A stretch of 64,000 bases of DNA, from positions 124,001 through 188,000 of the forward strand of contig NZ_SRLB01000011.1 of assembly GCF_004745635.1 (NCBI RefSeq). The letters run 5' to 3'. The notes beneath the pieces were generated by a model, which worked only from the letters and a program-made list of their open reading frames with translations, was not told the DNA's origin and ran no database searches. Numbering within the stretch: the stretch's first letter is position 1; each line of letters starts with the position of its first letter. Of this stretch, positions 16,738 to 25,628 are shown piece by piece. A program made the translations under genes and the position numbers. This stretch comes from Methylobacterium nonmethylotrophicum (GTDB lineage: Bacteria > Pseudomonadota > Alphaproteobacteria > Rhizobiales > Beijerinckiaceae).

Positions 16738-17895
16738 TCACGGCCAGACCTTGATCGCCACCGGCCGGCGCACGAGGTCGCGCTCCGAGGTCACCTCGCA
16801 GCCCTTGGTCCTGAGCGTTGCGTAGTAGAGCATCGCCGTGTCGCCGACGGTGTCGAAGTTGCGGCCCGGCGCCTCGGGGTCGATGAGAGAGGGATAGCTG
16901 ATAAGGTCGCCGCCGGCCGTGCAGGGATCGTCGTAGAGCGTCGGCCCGGCGATCAGGAGGCGGGGCGCGTCCCAGGCCAGGAGGTCGCGGGACGTGCTCC
17001 AGTACAGGCCCGAGCGCGGGAAGACGCCGCCGGCGGCGGCCTGGAACACCGCGATCCAGGCGCCGCTGCCGCGGTGGCGGCTTACCGACCCGACCGGCGC
17101 CGGGAAGGGCGCGACCGGGGCGCAGGGACCGACCGGCTTCGCGCCCTTCAGGTAGGGGTTGGGGAAACGGGCGGTGAAGGCTTTCCCGTCGAAGGCGCGC
17201 CAGCGGGCGGGGTCCGAGACGTCGTCGCTGCGAAACAGGCAGACACCGAAGGGCTGGCCGTCCCAGCCGGTGGTCGAGGCGTAGAAGTAGCGGTAGCGCC
17301 CGTCGGAAAAGATGTTCGAGGGGTTGAAGAAGCCCCGGTGGCGGCCTTGCCCGACCTCCTGGCGGAACGGCGGCGCCGCCACGACGGTCGGGGGCGTGGT
17401 GCGGGTGAAGCTGCGCCCGCCGTCGTCCGAGCGGGCGGCCAGCACCGCGTTGTACCAGCAGGGGAGCGTGCCGGTGGCGCGGCAGCGGTCGTGGGTGTCG
17501 GCGTGGTACTCCTCGTGCAGCAGCGCCTCGACCCTCCGGCCGTCCTCTGTCCAGGTGGCGGTGATCCAGGTGCGGTCGTCGAAGGCCTCGGGCTCGGGCC
17601 GGAGGGCGGAGTCGAGCACGACCCGGCAATCGAGCTTCAGGCTGTCGAAGTCGCGGCCGCGAAAGGCCCGGTTGCGGTAATGCATCCCGAACAACGCCAC
17701 GCCGCCGTCGGCCTCGCGCAGGGCCCGCGCGGGAGCGTCGGGCACGTCGTGCCCGTCGCAGGCGTCGCGGCCGGCCTTGAACACGGTGCGGGGGGGGCCG
17801 ACGAGGGTCAGGGCCGAGAGCGGCGGCTCGGCCGCGGCAGGCCGGACCGTCACGGCCGCGACGCAGAGACACGCGAAGAGGAGGCGGAAGGGCAT
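16738..17895 (-). CDS. Secreted protein of unknown function, beta-propeller-like
   Basis: Protein of 385 aa with a clear signal peptide (residues 1-22, cleaved after RPAAA) and eight or more cysteines, as expected of an exported disulfide-bonded protein. Repeated short motifs such as ARSDDGGRSFTR, SDGRYRYFYAS and GLYWSTSRDLLAW resemble Asp-box/WD-type blades of sialidase-like or glycosidase-like beta-propellers. No catalytic set could be assigned, so enzymatic activity is not claimed. It probably shares a transcript with the ClpP-like secreted protein downstream. Confidence 0.6.
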   Translation of the reverse strand: MPFRLLFACLCVAAVTVRPAAAEPPLSALTLVGPPRTVFKAGRDACDGHDVPDAPARALREADGGVALFGMHYRNRAFRGRDFDSLKLDCRVVLDSALRPEPEAFDDRTWITATWTEDGRRVEALLHEEYHADTHDRCRATGTLPCWYNAVLAARSDDGGRSFTRTTPPTVVAAPPFRQEVGQGRHRGFFNPSNIFSDGRYRYFYASTTGWDGQPFGVCLFRSDDVSDPARWRAFDGKAFTARFPNPYLKGAKPVGPCAPVAPFPAPVGSVSRHRGSGAWIAVFQAAAGGVFPRSGLYWSTSRDLLAWDAPRLLIAGPTLYDDPCTAGGDLISYPSLIDPEAPGRNFDTVGDTAMLYYATLRTKGCEVTSERDLVRRPVAIKVWP

Positions 17896-17996
17896 GCGGC
17901 ATCCCTGGACTTGGCGCGCGAGCCTGCCCCAGAGTGCTTGAGGCTTGCTTTCGGCGGTCCGTCGGATCGGCCGCCATCCCCCGAGGGTTCTCCCCG

Positions 17997-18602
17997 ATGC
18001 TCCTCCTGGTCGCCGGCCTCGTGCTCTTCCTCGGCACCCACGGCTTCACGATGCTGCGCGGGCCCCGCGCCGCCCTGATCGAGCGGGTGGGGGAGGGGCC
18101 CTACAAGATCGGCTACTCCCTCGCCTCGCTCCTCGGCCTCGTGGTCCTGTCGATCGGCTATGGCCAGTACCGGGCGAACGGCTATATCGAGGTCTGGTCG
18201 CCCCCGGTCTGGACCCGGCATCTCGCCCTGCTCCTGGTCCTCCTCGCCTTCATCTCCTTCGTCGCCGCCTACCTGCCGGGGCGGATCAAGGCGCGGCTGA
18301 AGCACCCGATGCTGCTCGGGGTGAAGATCTGGGCCACCGCGCATCTCCTCGCCAACGGCGACCTCGGCTCGATCGTCCTGTTCGGGGCGCTCCTGGCCTG
18401 GGCGGTCATGGCCCGCATCAGCGCCAAGCGCCGCGACGAGGTGAAGCCGCATGGTGGCCCCCTTGCCGGGCCCGCCGCGGCGCCGGCGGGCTGGCGCAAC
18501 GACGCGCTCGCCGTCGTGATCGGGGTCGCGGCCTGGTTCGTGTTCGCGCGGGTGCTGCACCCCTGGCTCATCGGCGTCGCGGTCTGGCCGGGCCAGGCCT
18601 GA
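17997..18602 (+). CDS. NnrU family integral membrane protein
   Basis: Inner-membrane protein of 201 aa with five or so hydrophobic segments. The NnrU signature is present: GTHGFTMLRGPRAALI at the N-terminus and ATAHLLANGDLGSIVLFGA in the middle. In Rhodobacter NnrU is linked to nitrite/nitric-oxide reductase expression, and relatives are often near isoprenoid or carotenoid genes. No denitrification genes are present here, so the role is open. The ATG at 17997 was chosen because it starts the first membrane helix. Confidence 0.8.
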   Translation: MLLLVAGLVLFLGTHGFTMLRGPRAALIERVGEGPYKIGYSLASLLGLVVLSIGYGQYRANGYIEVWSPPVWTRHLALLLVLLAFISFVAAYLPGRIKARLKHPMLLGVKIWATAHLLANGDLGSIVLFGALLAWAVMARISAKRRDEVKPHGGPLAGPAAAPAGWRNDALAVVIGVAAWFVFARVLHPWLIGVAVWPGQA

Positions 18603-18726
18603 CCGCGTCCCGCGGGATCTCTCGCCAGGCCTGACTTCTCGCCGGGACTGTGCTACGCGACCGGCCCTGTCGCACGGTCGCGGCGGAGAGCCCCTCTGGT
18701 CGTGGGTGGCGGCGAGCCCGGATATC

Positions 18727-19506
18727 ATGAGCGAGAACGAGTTCATCCGCGAGGTCAACGAGGAGTACCGGCGCGACCGCCTGGCGCAGCTCTGGTCGCG
18801 CTACAGCGGCGTGTTCATCGGCCTCGCGGTGCTGGTGGTGCTGGGCGTCGGCGGCTGGCGCTACTGGCAGCACGCGCAGGCCCAGCAATCCGAGGCGGCG
18901 AGCCTGCGCTTCGAGGAGGCGTTGCGCCGCGCCAAGGAGGGCACGCCGGAGGATGCCGAGAAGGCCTTCGCGGGCGTCGTCGCCGACGCGCCGTTCGGCT
19001 ACCGCCTGCTGGCGCGCCTGCGCGCTGCCGCCGAGGCCGGCAAGGCCGATCCGGCCGCCGGCGCCAAGGCCTACGCGGCGATCGCCGACGACGCTGCGGC
19101 GGGCCAGGGGCTGCGCGACCTCGCCCGCCTGCGCGGGGCGCTGCTCCTCGTCGACAAGGACGATGCGGCCGCGCTCAACACGCTCCAGAGCCTCGCGGCG
19201 CCCTCGAGCGCCTTCCGCCACACCGCCCGCGAGACCCTGGGCCTCGTCGCGCTCAAGAAGGGCGATTTCGAGGGGGCCGGCCGCTGGTTCGACCAGATCG
19301 CCGCCGACCGCGAGACCCCCGCGGGCCTGCGCCAGCGCCTCGAGATCTACGTCGCCCTGGTGGCCGGCGGCCCGGTGCAGGTGAGCGAGGCGGCGCCCGC
19401 GCCCCCGGCCGCCCCGCCGCCGCCGGTGCTCGGGCTGCCCGAGCCGGCCGCGCCCGAGCCCGCCGCCCCCGAGGCGCCGGAGACCCCCGGCGAGGCGACG
19501 CGCTGA
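18727..19506 (+). CDS. YfgM-like TPR membrane protein
   Basis: Protein of 259 aa with an N-terminal cytoplasmic stretch (SENEFIREVNEEYRRDR), one membrane anchor (about residues 28-48, VFIGLAVLVVLGVGGWRYW) and a periplasmic helical repeat domain of the YfgM/TPR_21 type. The C-terminus is Ala/Pro/Glu-rich. In many proteobacteria the gene precedes der, as here (100 bp upstream), with bamB often between; bamB is missing from this pair. YfgM homologues associate with the SecYEG/PpiD export site. The ATG at 18727 was preferred to a GTG at 18706. Confidence 0.75.
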   Translation: MSENEFIREVNEEYRRDRLAQLWSRYSGVFIGLAVLVVLGVGGWRYWQHAQAQQSEAASLRFEEALRRAKEGTPEDAEKAFAGVVADAPFGYRLLARLRAAAEAGKADPAAGAKAYAAIADDAAAGQGLRDLARLRGALLLVDKDDAAALNTLQSLAAPSSAFRHTARETLGLVALKKGDFEGAGRWFDQIAADRETPAGLRQRLEIYVALVAGGPVQVSEAAPAPPAAPPPPVLGLPEPAAPEPAAPEAPETPGEATR

Positions 19507-19607
19507 ACTCCCGTAGCGCGGGGCGTGTTTGCCCCGCATCATCACCGTTGAGGGCGGCGCGCCTCGCGGCGTGCCCGCCCGCTGCTATTTTGTCAGGAAG
19601 ACCCTCC

Positions 19608-20954
19608 ATGTCGATGCCCATCGTCGCGATCGTCGGGCGTCCCAACGTCGGCAAGTCGACGCTGTTCAACCGCCTCGTCGGCCGCAAGCTCGCCCTCGTC
19701 GACGACCGCCCGGGCGTGACCCGCGACCGGCGCGAGGGCGAGGTGCGCCTCGGCCACCTGCGCTTCCGCATCCTCGACACCGCCGGTCTGGAGGAGGCCG
19801 AGGCCGATTCGCTCGCCGGCCGCATGCGCGCCCAGACCGAGGCGGCGATCGCCGAGGCCGACGCGGTCCTGTTCGTGATCGACGCCCGCGCCGGCCTGCT
19901 GCCGGCCGACCAGCCCTTCGCCGAGCTGGTCCGCCGGGCGAACAAGCCGGTGATCCTGCTCGCCAACAAGGCCGAGGGCGGGGCCGGGATGGCGGGCGCC
20001 TACGAGGCCTTCGCGCTGGGCTTGGGCGATCCCGTCCCGGTCTCGGCCGAGCATGGCGAGGGGTTGGGCGACCTCATCGACGCGCTGGAGGAGGTGCTGC
20101 CGGAGCCCGACGACGAGGACGACGAGGAGGGGGGCGAGGGCAAGCCCCTCAAGGTCGCGATCGTCGGCCGGCCCAATGCCGGCAAGTCGACGCTGATCAA
20201 CCGGATGCTCGGCGAGGAGCGGCTCCTCGTCGGGCCGGAGGCCGGCATCACCCGCGACTCGATCTCGCTCGACTGGGAGTGGCGCGGCCGCAGGATCAAG
20301 CTGCACGACACCGCCGGCATGCGCCGCCGCGCCCGGGTCGACGACAAGCTGGAGAAGCTCGCCGTCTCGGACGGGTTGCGGGCGGTGCGCTTCGCGGAGG
20401 TGGTGGTGGTGCTCCTCGACGCCACGATCCCGTTCGAGAAGCAGGACCTCACCATCGTCGACCTGGTCGAGTCCGAGGGCCGCGCCCTCGTCATCGGCCT
20501 CAACAAGTGGGACCTCGTCGCCGACCAGCCGGGGCTGCTGAAGGACCTGAAGGAGAAGGCGGCCCGCCTGCTGCCGCAGGTGCGGGGCGCGGCCGTGGTG
20601 CCGCTCTCGGGTCTCGCCGGCGAGGGGATCGACCGGCTGATGCAGGCGGTGGTCTCCACCGCCGAAGTCTGGAACCGCCGCGTCTCGACGGCGAAGATCA
20701 ACCAGTGGCTGAGCGAGGCGACGCAGGCCAACCCGCCCCCGGCGGTGTCCGGCCGGCGCATCAAGATCCGCTACGCCACCCAGGTGAAGTCCCGCCCGCC
20801 GCATTTCGCGCTGTTCGGCAACCAGCTCGACGCGCTGCCGAAATCCTACACCCGCTACCTCGTCAACAGCCTGCGCGAGGCCTTCGACCTCCCGGGCGTG
20901 CCGATCCGCCTGTCGCTCCGGACCTCGAAGAACCCGTTCGACAAGGGCGAGTAG
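19608..20954 (+). CDS. der: Der (EngA), tandem-GTPase ribosome biogenesis factor
   Basis: Double GTPase required for 50S subunit maturation (448 aa). G domain 1 has GRPNVGKST (about residues 10-18), DTAGLEE and NKAEG in place of the usual NKxD. G domain 2 has GRPNAGKST (about 186-194), DTAGMRRRARVD and NKWDLV. A C-terminal KH-like domain ends with SKNPFDKG-type sequence (SLRTSKNPFDKGE). AGGAAG lies upstream of the ATG at 19608. The linker between the G domains is acidic (EPDDEDDEEGG). Confidence 0.96.
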   Translation: MSMPIVAIVGRPNVGKSTLFNRLVGRKLALVDDRPGVTRDRREGEVRLGHLRFRILDTAGLEEAEADSLAGRMRAQTEAAIAEADAVLFVIDARAGLLPADQPFAELVRRANKPVILLANKAEGGAGMAGAYEAFALGLGDPVPVSAEHGEGLGDLIDALEEVLPEPDDEDDEEGGEGKPLKVAIVGRPNAGKSTLINRMLGEERLLVGPEAGITRDSISLDWEWRGRRIKLHDTAGMRRRARVDDKLEKLAVSDGLRAVRFAEVVVVLLDATIPFEKQDLTIVDLVESEGRALVIGLNKWDLVADQPGLLKDLKEKAARLLPQVRGAAVVPLSGLAGEGIDRLMQAVVSTAEVWNRRVSTAKINQWLSEATQANPPPAVSGRRIKIRYATQVKSRPPHFALFGNQLDALPKSYTRYLVNSLREAFDLPGVPIRLSLRTSKNPFDKGE

Positions 20955-20988
20955 GGCGTCGGCGAGACGGGCGTCGGGACGGGGCCCC

Positions 20989-21159
20989 TCAGCGCACCTT
21001 CTGGTCGGCCGGCAGGTTGCGGGCGTAGGCCTCGCGCTCCTCCTTCTCGCGGATCAGCTTCTCGTAGGCCGCCTTGGCCTCGGCCGAGACCGTGAGGGTG
21101 CGGGCCTGGGACGTCTTGCGCTTGGGCGCGCGCTTGAACCGGTCGGTGGATTCGCTCAT
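20989..21159 (-). CDS. Small conserved hypothetical protein
   Basis: A 56-residue charged protein on the minus strand, beginning MSESTDRFKRAPKRK and containing KAAYEKLIREKEEREAYARN, which is probably one long helix. No signal or membrane segment. It converges with der. I do not recognise a function; similar short Lys/Glu-rich proteins are widespread in Methylobacterium-type genomes. The start at 21159 gives the most compact plausible product; codon use looks like that of its neighbours. Confidence 0.55.
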   Translation of the reverse strand: MSESTDRFKRAPKRKTSQARTLTVSAEAKAAYEKLIREKEEREAYARNLPADQKVR

Positions 21160-21269
21160 CGCTTGAAAACCCCCGCTTGACTGGTTGGCGATGGATCTAC
21201 CGCGTTCGGCCCGCCTTGGCGACAGCCAATGACTGGGCGTCAGGCTCGGCGACGCGCAATTCGAGAGGC

Positions 21270-22154
21270 TCACCCGCCGACAAAGGCCGCCAGCTCCTCG
21301 GGCTGGCCGGTCGGAAACGTCTCCTTCAGGTGGTCGAGGAAGGCGGAGACGCGGGCGCTCAGGAGCCGGCGCGAGGGATAGAGCGCCCACAGGGCGATCT
21401 CCGGCCCCGCGCCATCGCCCCAACGGACCAGCCGGCCGGCGGCGAGGTCGTGGCCGACGAGGGAGACCGGCAGGCGCGCGGCGCCGATCCCGGCCCGGAC
21501 CGCGTCGCGGACCATGACGAGGGACGACAGGACCAGCACCGGCGCGGCGGCGACGCGCGCGCCGTCCGCCAGGGTCCAGGCCTCCGCCCGGTCGCCCGCC
21601 CCGCGCAGGACCGCCGGCACGGTCGCGCCGTCCGCCGGCCGGGGGAGGTCCGGGCTCGCCACCACCACCAGCCGGTCGCGCAGGACGATCCGCCCGACCA
21701 GGCTCTCGTCCGGATCCGGGTTGACCCGGATCACCAGGTCGTAGCCCTCCTCGACCATGTCGACGGCCCGGTCCTCCGTCGTGACCGCGAGGCGGACCTC
21801 CGGGTACTTGCGGGCGAACGAGGCCGCCACCTTGCCCATCGCGGTCTGCGAGAACAGCAGCGGCGCGCTGATCCGCAGCCGGCCCCGCGCCCGGCTCCCG
21901 CCCGCGGCGATCGCCGCCGCCGTCTCGTCGAGTTCGGTGAGCAGGGCGCCCGCCCGCTCGGCGAGCGCGCGGCCCTCCTGCGTGAGCGTCAGCACCCGCG
22001 CGCCGCGCTCGAACAGGCGCAGGGCCAGGCTCGCCTCCAGCTCCGCGACCCGCCGCGACAGGGTCGCCTTCGGGCGGCCCGTCGCGCGGGCGGCGCGCCC
22101 GAACCCGCCGTGGCGGGCGACCAGGGTGAAATCGGCGAGCGCCAGAAGGTCCAT
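21270..22154 (-). CDS. LysR-family transcriptional regulator
   Basis: LysR regulator of 294 aa. The winged helix-turn-helix covers about residues 1-58 (GGFGRAARATGRPKATLSRR), followed by the two-lobed effector domain with APLLFSQTAMGKVAASF and VRDAVRAGIGAARLPVSL. It is divergent from the NmrA-type reductase at 22256 with 101 bp between, which holds an inverted repeat suited to LysR binding. A GTG four codons upstream is an alternative start. Confidence 0.88.
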   Translation of the reverse strand: MDLLALADFTLVARHGGFGRAARATGRPKATLSRRVAELEASLALRLFERGARVLTLTQEGRALAERAGALLTELDETAAAIAAGGSRARGRLRISAPLLFSQTAMGKVAASFARKYPEVRLAVTTEDRAVDMVEEGYDLVIRVNPDPDESLVGRIVLRDRLVVVASPDLPRPADGATVPAVLRGAGDRAEAWTLADGARVAAAPVLVLSSLVMVRDAVRAGIGAARLPVSLVGHDLAAGRLVRWGDGAGPEIALWALYPSRRLLSARVSAFLDHLKETFPTGQPEELAAFVGG

Positions 22155-22167
22155 CGTTCCACCCACG

Positions 22168-22193
22168 AGACGGTGCGTCCAGATCGGACGTCT
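22168..22193. promoter_or_regulatory. Candidate LysR operator between the divergent genes
   Basis: CGTCC-AGATC-GGACG (22176-22190) is a perfect interrupted palindrome nested inside AGACG (22168-22172) and CGTCT (22189-22193). Its size and place between the LysR gene and its divergent neighbour fit a LysR recognition site; this is inference from position and symmetry. Confidence 0.4.
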
Positions 22194-22255
22194 ATCGGCT
22201 CGAACATGGATCGCTCATCGTCGGGACGTCTTCAACGACGAACCGGAGCCATCCC

Positions 22256-23125
22256 ATGACGATCCTGGTTACCGGCGCCACCGGAACGGTCGGCCGCCAC
22301 GTGGTCCATCACCTCGCCCAACGCGGCGCCGACATCCGCGCCCTCGTCCGTGATCCGGCGACGGCGAACCTCCCGGCCGGCGTCGCGGTCGCGCAAGGCG
22401 ACCTCCTCGACGTCGACGCGCTGCGCGGCGCGCTCTCGGGCGTGTCGACCCTGTTCCTGCTCAACGCCGTGGTGCCGGACGAATTCACGCAAGCCCTGGT
22501 CGCCCTCAACCTCGCCCGCGAGGCCGGGATCGCGCGGGTCGTCTACCTGTCGGTGATCCACAGCGACCTCTACCTGAACGTGCCGCATTTCGCCGGCAAG
22601 TTCGGGGTCGAGCGGATGATCGCCGCGATGGGGCTCGAGGCCACGGTCCTGCGCCCGGCCTATTTCATCGACAACGACCGCACGGTCGCGGACGTGGTGC
22701 TGCAGCACGGCGTCTACCCGATGCCGCTCGGGTCGAAGGGCCTGGCGATGATCGACGCGCGCGACATCGGCGAGATCGCCGCCCTCGAACTGATCCGCCG
22801 CGAGGAGGCCGCCTGTCCGCTGCCCTCCGAGACCATCAACCTCGTCGGGCCCGAGACGCTGACCGGCGAGGGCGTCGCCGCGATCTGGTCGGAGGTGCTG
22901 GGGCGGCCGGTCGCCTACGGGGGCGACGACGCGGCCGGGTTCGAGCGGAGCCTGCGCCGGGTCATGCCGCCCTGGATGGCCTTCGACATGCGCCTGATGA
23001 GCGAGCGGTTCCAGACCGACGGGATGCTCCCGGAGGACGGCGACCGCGAGCGCCTGACCGCACGGCTCGGGCGCCCCCTGCACACCTACCGCGACTTCGC
23101 CGCCGCCGTCGCGGCCTCGGCCTGA
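22256..23125 (+). CDS. NmrA-like NAD(P)-binding oxidoreductase
   Basis: Atypical short-chain dehydrogenase-fold protein (289 aa). The Rossmann motif ILVTGATGTVGRHVV is at the N-terminus, and LRPAYFIDN with an NmrA-type C-terminal lobe follows. It resembles quinone- or NAD(P)H-sensing reductases such as QorB/NmrA, which reduce or sense small oxidised substrates. No classical YxxxK pair is obvious. Divergent from, and probably controlled by, the LysR regulator at 21270, and followed 23 bp later by an AtaL-like gene in the same operon. Confidence 0.8.
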   Translation: MTILVTGATGTVGRHVVHHLAQRGADIRALVRDPATANLPAGVAVAQGDLLDVDALRGALSGVSTLFLLNAVVPDEFTQALVALNLAREAGIARVVYLSVIHSDLYLNVPHFAGKFGVERMIAAMGLEATVLRPAYFIDNDRTVADVVLQHGVYPMPLGSKGLAMIDARDIGEIAALELIRREEAACPLPSETINLVGPETLTGEGVAAIWSEVLGRPVAYGGDDAAGFERSLRRVMPPWMAFDMRLMSERFQTDGMLPEDGDRERLTARLGRPLHTYRDFAAAVAASA

Positions 23126-23148
23126 ACCCCGCGCCACGGAGCACGACC

Positions 23149-23622
23149 ATGATCTTTTCCAGCGCCACCGTTCCGGTCAATCCCGAGGGCGAGACCCCGC
23201 TGACCCGTGCCCAGGTCTGGGCCGGGCTGGTGCTCAAGGCGCGCGACGCGCGCCTTTTCCTGCCGCCGAACCTCTGCACGCGCTGCGCGGTGATCGAGGA
23301 GCGCGCGACCCATCTCGTGCGCGAGGCGTCGATCGCGGGCGACGATCTCCGCGAGATCATCGCCTTCGAGCCGGAGCACAAGGTGACCTTCTTCCAGGCC
23401 GCCGGCCCGCGCGAGGGGGCGATCGTCAACGAGCTGTTCGAGGACGAGGACGGCGCGCTGTTCCTGCGCTTCTACGGCCTCCTGGCCCTGCGGGATCGGG
23501 CGCCCGGCGGCCCCGAGGAGCGGGAGGAGCAGGCCCGGATGGAGGCCGAGACCGGTTACCGGAGCGCGCTTCTCTCGACGCTGAGGCGGACCCGGGCGCT
23601 GGCGGCGGAGGGGGCGCTCTGA
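23149..23622 (+). CDS. AtaL-like (DUF1857) START-fold protein
   Basis: Protein of 157 aa with the features of the DUF1857/AtaL family, an SRPBCC-type hydrophobic-pocket fold: VPVNPEGETPLTRAQVWAGLVLKARDA at the start (quoted from two adjoining motifs), CAVIEERATHLVRE, and GALFLRFYGLL. Such proteins bind small hydrophobic ligands; the function is not established. It follows the NmrA-like reductase closely and probably belongs to the same LysR-controlled unit. Confidence 0.7.
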   Translation: MIFSSATVPVNPEGETPLTRAQVWAGLVLKARDARLFLPPNLCTRCAVIEERATHLVREASIAGDDLREIIAFEPEHKVTFFQAAGPREGAIVNELFEDEDGALFLRFYGLLALRDRAPGGPEEREEQARMEAETGYRSALLSTLRRTRALAAEGAL

Positions 23623-23647
23623 TCCCGGCGGGGGAGCGGGCGGGCGT

Positions 23648-24241
23648 TCAGGCCGCCCGCCGCTCGACCGCCGCGAAGGCGCAGTCGACCAGTCCCGCGA
23701 CCTGCTCCGTCGCCAGCGCCTCGTCGAACAGGATGCGGAACAGGATCGGCGCGATCACCCGGTCGAGCACCTTGTCGATGTCCGGAAACGCCTCTCCGCG
23801 GGCCTCCGCGCGGCCCGCGATGAGGTCGATCTGCTGGCGCGCATAGCCGCAGCAGCGCCGCGGCCCGTCCGCTCCCTCGGCGGCCAGCACGTCGCGGATC
23901 ATCTCGCGGCCGAGCCCCGAGGACATCTCCTCGGCGTATTGCTCGGCCCAGGCCAGGAGGTCGCCCCGCCCGCTGCCGGTCTCCACCGGCACCATGTCCG
24001 GGCGCAGCCGCTCGACCGCGACGTCGGCCAGGAGCTCGTTCAGCTCGCCCCAGCGCCGGTAGATCGTCGAGGGCGTGACGCCGGCCTCCTGGGCGATGAG
24101 CGGGATCGTGACCTCGGCGCGGTCCATCCGGGCGAGCAGCGCCCGCGCCGCGCGGTGGACCGAGGCCTGGACCCGCGCGCTGCGCCCGCCCGGGCGCGGT
24201 CCGCCGAGCCCCCTGCAGCCCTCCCTGTCCGCCATCGACAC
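23648..24241 (-). CDS. TetR-family transcriptional repressor
   Basis: TetR regulator of 197 aa. The DNA-binding domain (about residues 25-75) contains TIPLIAQEAGVTPSTIYRRWG, and the C-terminal half matches TetR_C-type dimerisation/ligand domains. It is divergent from an MFS exporter gene at 24328; the 86-bp gap carries two copies of a 22-bp palindrome. The likely role is repression of itself and the exporter until a ligand binds. The N-terminus is Gly/Arg-rich, so a slightly later start cannot be excluded. Confidence 0.87.
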   Translation of the reverse strand: MSMADREGCRGLGGPRPGGRSARVQASVHRAARALLARMDRAEVTIPLIAQEAGVTPSTIYRRWGELNELLADVAVERLRPDMVPVETGSGRGDLLAWAEQYAEEMSSGLGREMIRDVLAAEGADGPRRCCGYARQQIDLIAGRAEARGEAFPDIDKVLDRVIAPILFRILFDEALATEQVAGLVDCAFAAVERRAA

Positions 24242-24252
24242 CCACCCTCCAA

Positions 24253-24318
24253 ACGCAAAGAATTTGCTTTTAGCGCGCCGGAGCGCTACATCCTAAACGC
24301 AATGGATTTGCTTTAAGG
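24253..24318. promoter_or_regulatory. Duplicated TetR operator candidate
   Basis: Two 22-bp sites, AAACGCAAAGAATTTGCTTTTA (split as AAACGCAAAGA and ATTTGCTTTTA, 24253-24274) and its near copy at 24297-24318, share the half-sites AAACGCAA and TTTGCTTT. Each is an imperfect palindrome, and the two lie 44 bp apart, about four helical turns. They fill the gap between the divergent TetR and MFS genes and stand out as AT-richer than their surroundings. Confidence 0.65.
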
Positions 24319-24327
24319 GACACAGCG

Positions 24328-25521
24328 ATGCGCGCAGGTCAAGGATCCCGGCGGCTCGACCCCCTCGCCGTCCACGCCGTGACGCTCGGCGCGTTCTTCG
24401 CCGCGGCGGCGGCGCCGACGCCGCTCTACCGGATCTACCAGGAGACCCTGGCGCTCTCGCCGGTCTTCGTCACCCTGGTCTTCGCGGTCTACGCGGTGGC
24501 GCTGCTGAAGGCCCTGCTGGTCGCCGGCTCGCTCTCCGACCATCTCGGGCGCCGGCCGGTCATCGCCGGGGCGCTCCTGCTCGAGGCCGCCGCCATGGGC
24601 CTCTTCCTGCTGGTCGGGAACGGGCCGGGCTGGCTCATCGTCGCCCGGGTCGTGCAGGGGCTCGCCACGGGCATCGCCGCCGCCTCCCTGGGCGCGGCCC
24701 TCGTCGACGTCGACCGCGCCCGCGGCCCGATCGTCAACGCGGTGGCGCCGCTCGCCGGCATGGCGCTGGGCGCGCTCGGCACCAGCGCGCTGATCCAGTA
24801 CGCGCCCCTGCCGCTCCACCTCGTCTACGGCCTCCTGCTCTGCACCTTCGCCGGGCTGGCGCTGGCGACCTGGCGCGTGCCGGAGAGCGCCGCGACGCGG
24901 CCGGGCGCGCTCGCCTCGCTCAAGCCCCGCATGGCCGTCCCGCCGCGGATCCGGCGGCCGCTGGCGCTGATCACCCCCATCAACCTCGCCAACTGGACGC
25001 TCGGCGGCTTCTACCTGTCGCTGGTGCCCTCCGTCGTCGCGGCGGCCACCGGCAGCCGCGCGCCGCTCACCGGCGGGGCGGTCGTCACCGCGCTCATGGT
25101 CGCCGGCGCCGTCTCGGTGCTCCTGCGGCGCACGGCAGCACCGCGGGACAACCTGACCTTCGGGGTGCTGGCCGTCGCCGTCGGGGTGGTCGCGGTCGTC
25201 GCCGGCATCCATCTGGCCAGCGTGCCGCTCCTGATCCTCGGCACCCTCGTCACCGGCAGCGGCTTCGGCGCCAGTTTCCTCGGCTGTCTCGGCACGATCA
25301 CGCCGCTTGCCGGGCCCGACGAGCGCGCCGGGCTGCTCGCGGCCTTCTACGTCCAGAGCTATCTCGCCTTCAGCCTGCCGGCGGTCGGCGCCGGCTTCCT
25401 CGCCCGCACGATCGGCTACGCGGCGACCGCCGACCTCTACGCGGCGGCGATCCTGGCGATGAGCCTGGGCGGGCTCGTGGTCATGCGGGCGCGGGTGGGA
25501 CGTGATTTGGTCGTGGCGTAG
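24328..25521 (+). CDS. Major facilitator superfamily transporter
   Basis: Inner-membrane transporter of 397 aa with about twelve hydrophobic segments. The MFS loop-2/3 motif is visible as GSLSDHLGRRPVI after the second helix, and ARVVQGLATGIAAASLGAAL matches the drug-exporter branch. The substrate is unknown. Its divergent TetR neighbour and the two operator-like sites suggest a ligand-induced efflux pump. GGGACAC precedes the ATG; a stronger ribosome binding site is not seen. Confidence 0.85.
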   Translation: MRAGQGSRRLDPLAVHAVTLGAFFAAAAAPTPLYRIYQETLALSPVFVTLVFAVYAVALLKALLVAGSLSDHLGRRPVIAGALLLEAAAMGLFLLVGNGPGWLIVARVVQGLATGIAAASLGAALVDVDRARGPIVNAVAPLAGMALGALGTSALIQYAPLPLHLVYGLLLCTFAGLALATWRVPESAATRPGALASLKPRMAVPPRIRRPLALITPINLANWTLGGFYLSLVPSVVAAATGSRAPLTGGAVVTALMVAGAVSVLLRRTAAPRDNLTFGVLAVAVGVVAVVAGIHLASVPLLILGTLVTGSGFGASFLGCLGTITPLAGPDERAGLLAAFYVQSYLAFSLPAVGAGFLARTIGYAATADLYAAAILAMSLGGLVVMRARVGRDLVVA

Positions 25522-25560
25522 AGGCGGGGCTCGGCCAGGCCCGAGACCGCCTGTCCCACC

Positions 25561-25592
25561 CTCGACCTCGGGATGAGGTCACGGACGGGATG
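25561..25592. repeat. Degenerate half copy of palindromic repeat family B
   Basis: CGACCTCGGGATGAGGTCA followed by CGGACGGGATGG differs at only a few positions from the right arm of the family B copy ending at 42578 (CACCTCAGGATGAGGTCGTGGGCGGGATGG in two pieces). The left arm and core are missing, so this looks like a decayed solo arm at the 3' end of the MFS gene. Confidence 0.45.
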
Positions 25593-25628
25593 GATCGTGC
25601 AGAGCATCCCGCACTCCCGCCCGGAACC

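Noticed and set aside
16670..18049. Extension of the minus-strand ClpP-like frame far upstream
   Set aside because: The frame stays open through another gene, but the signal peptide and ribosome binding site place the true start at 16669.
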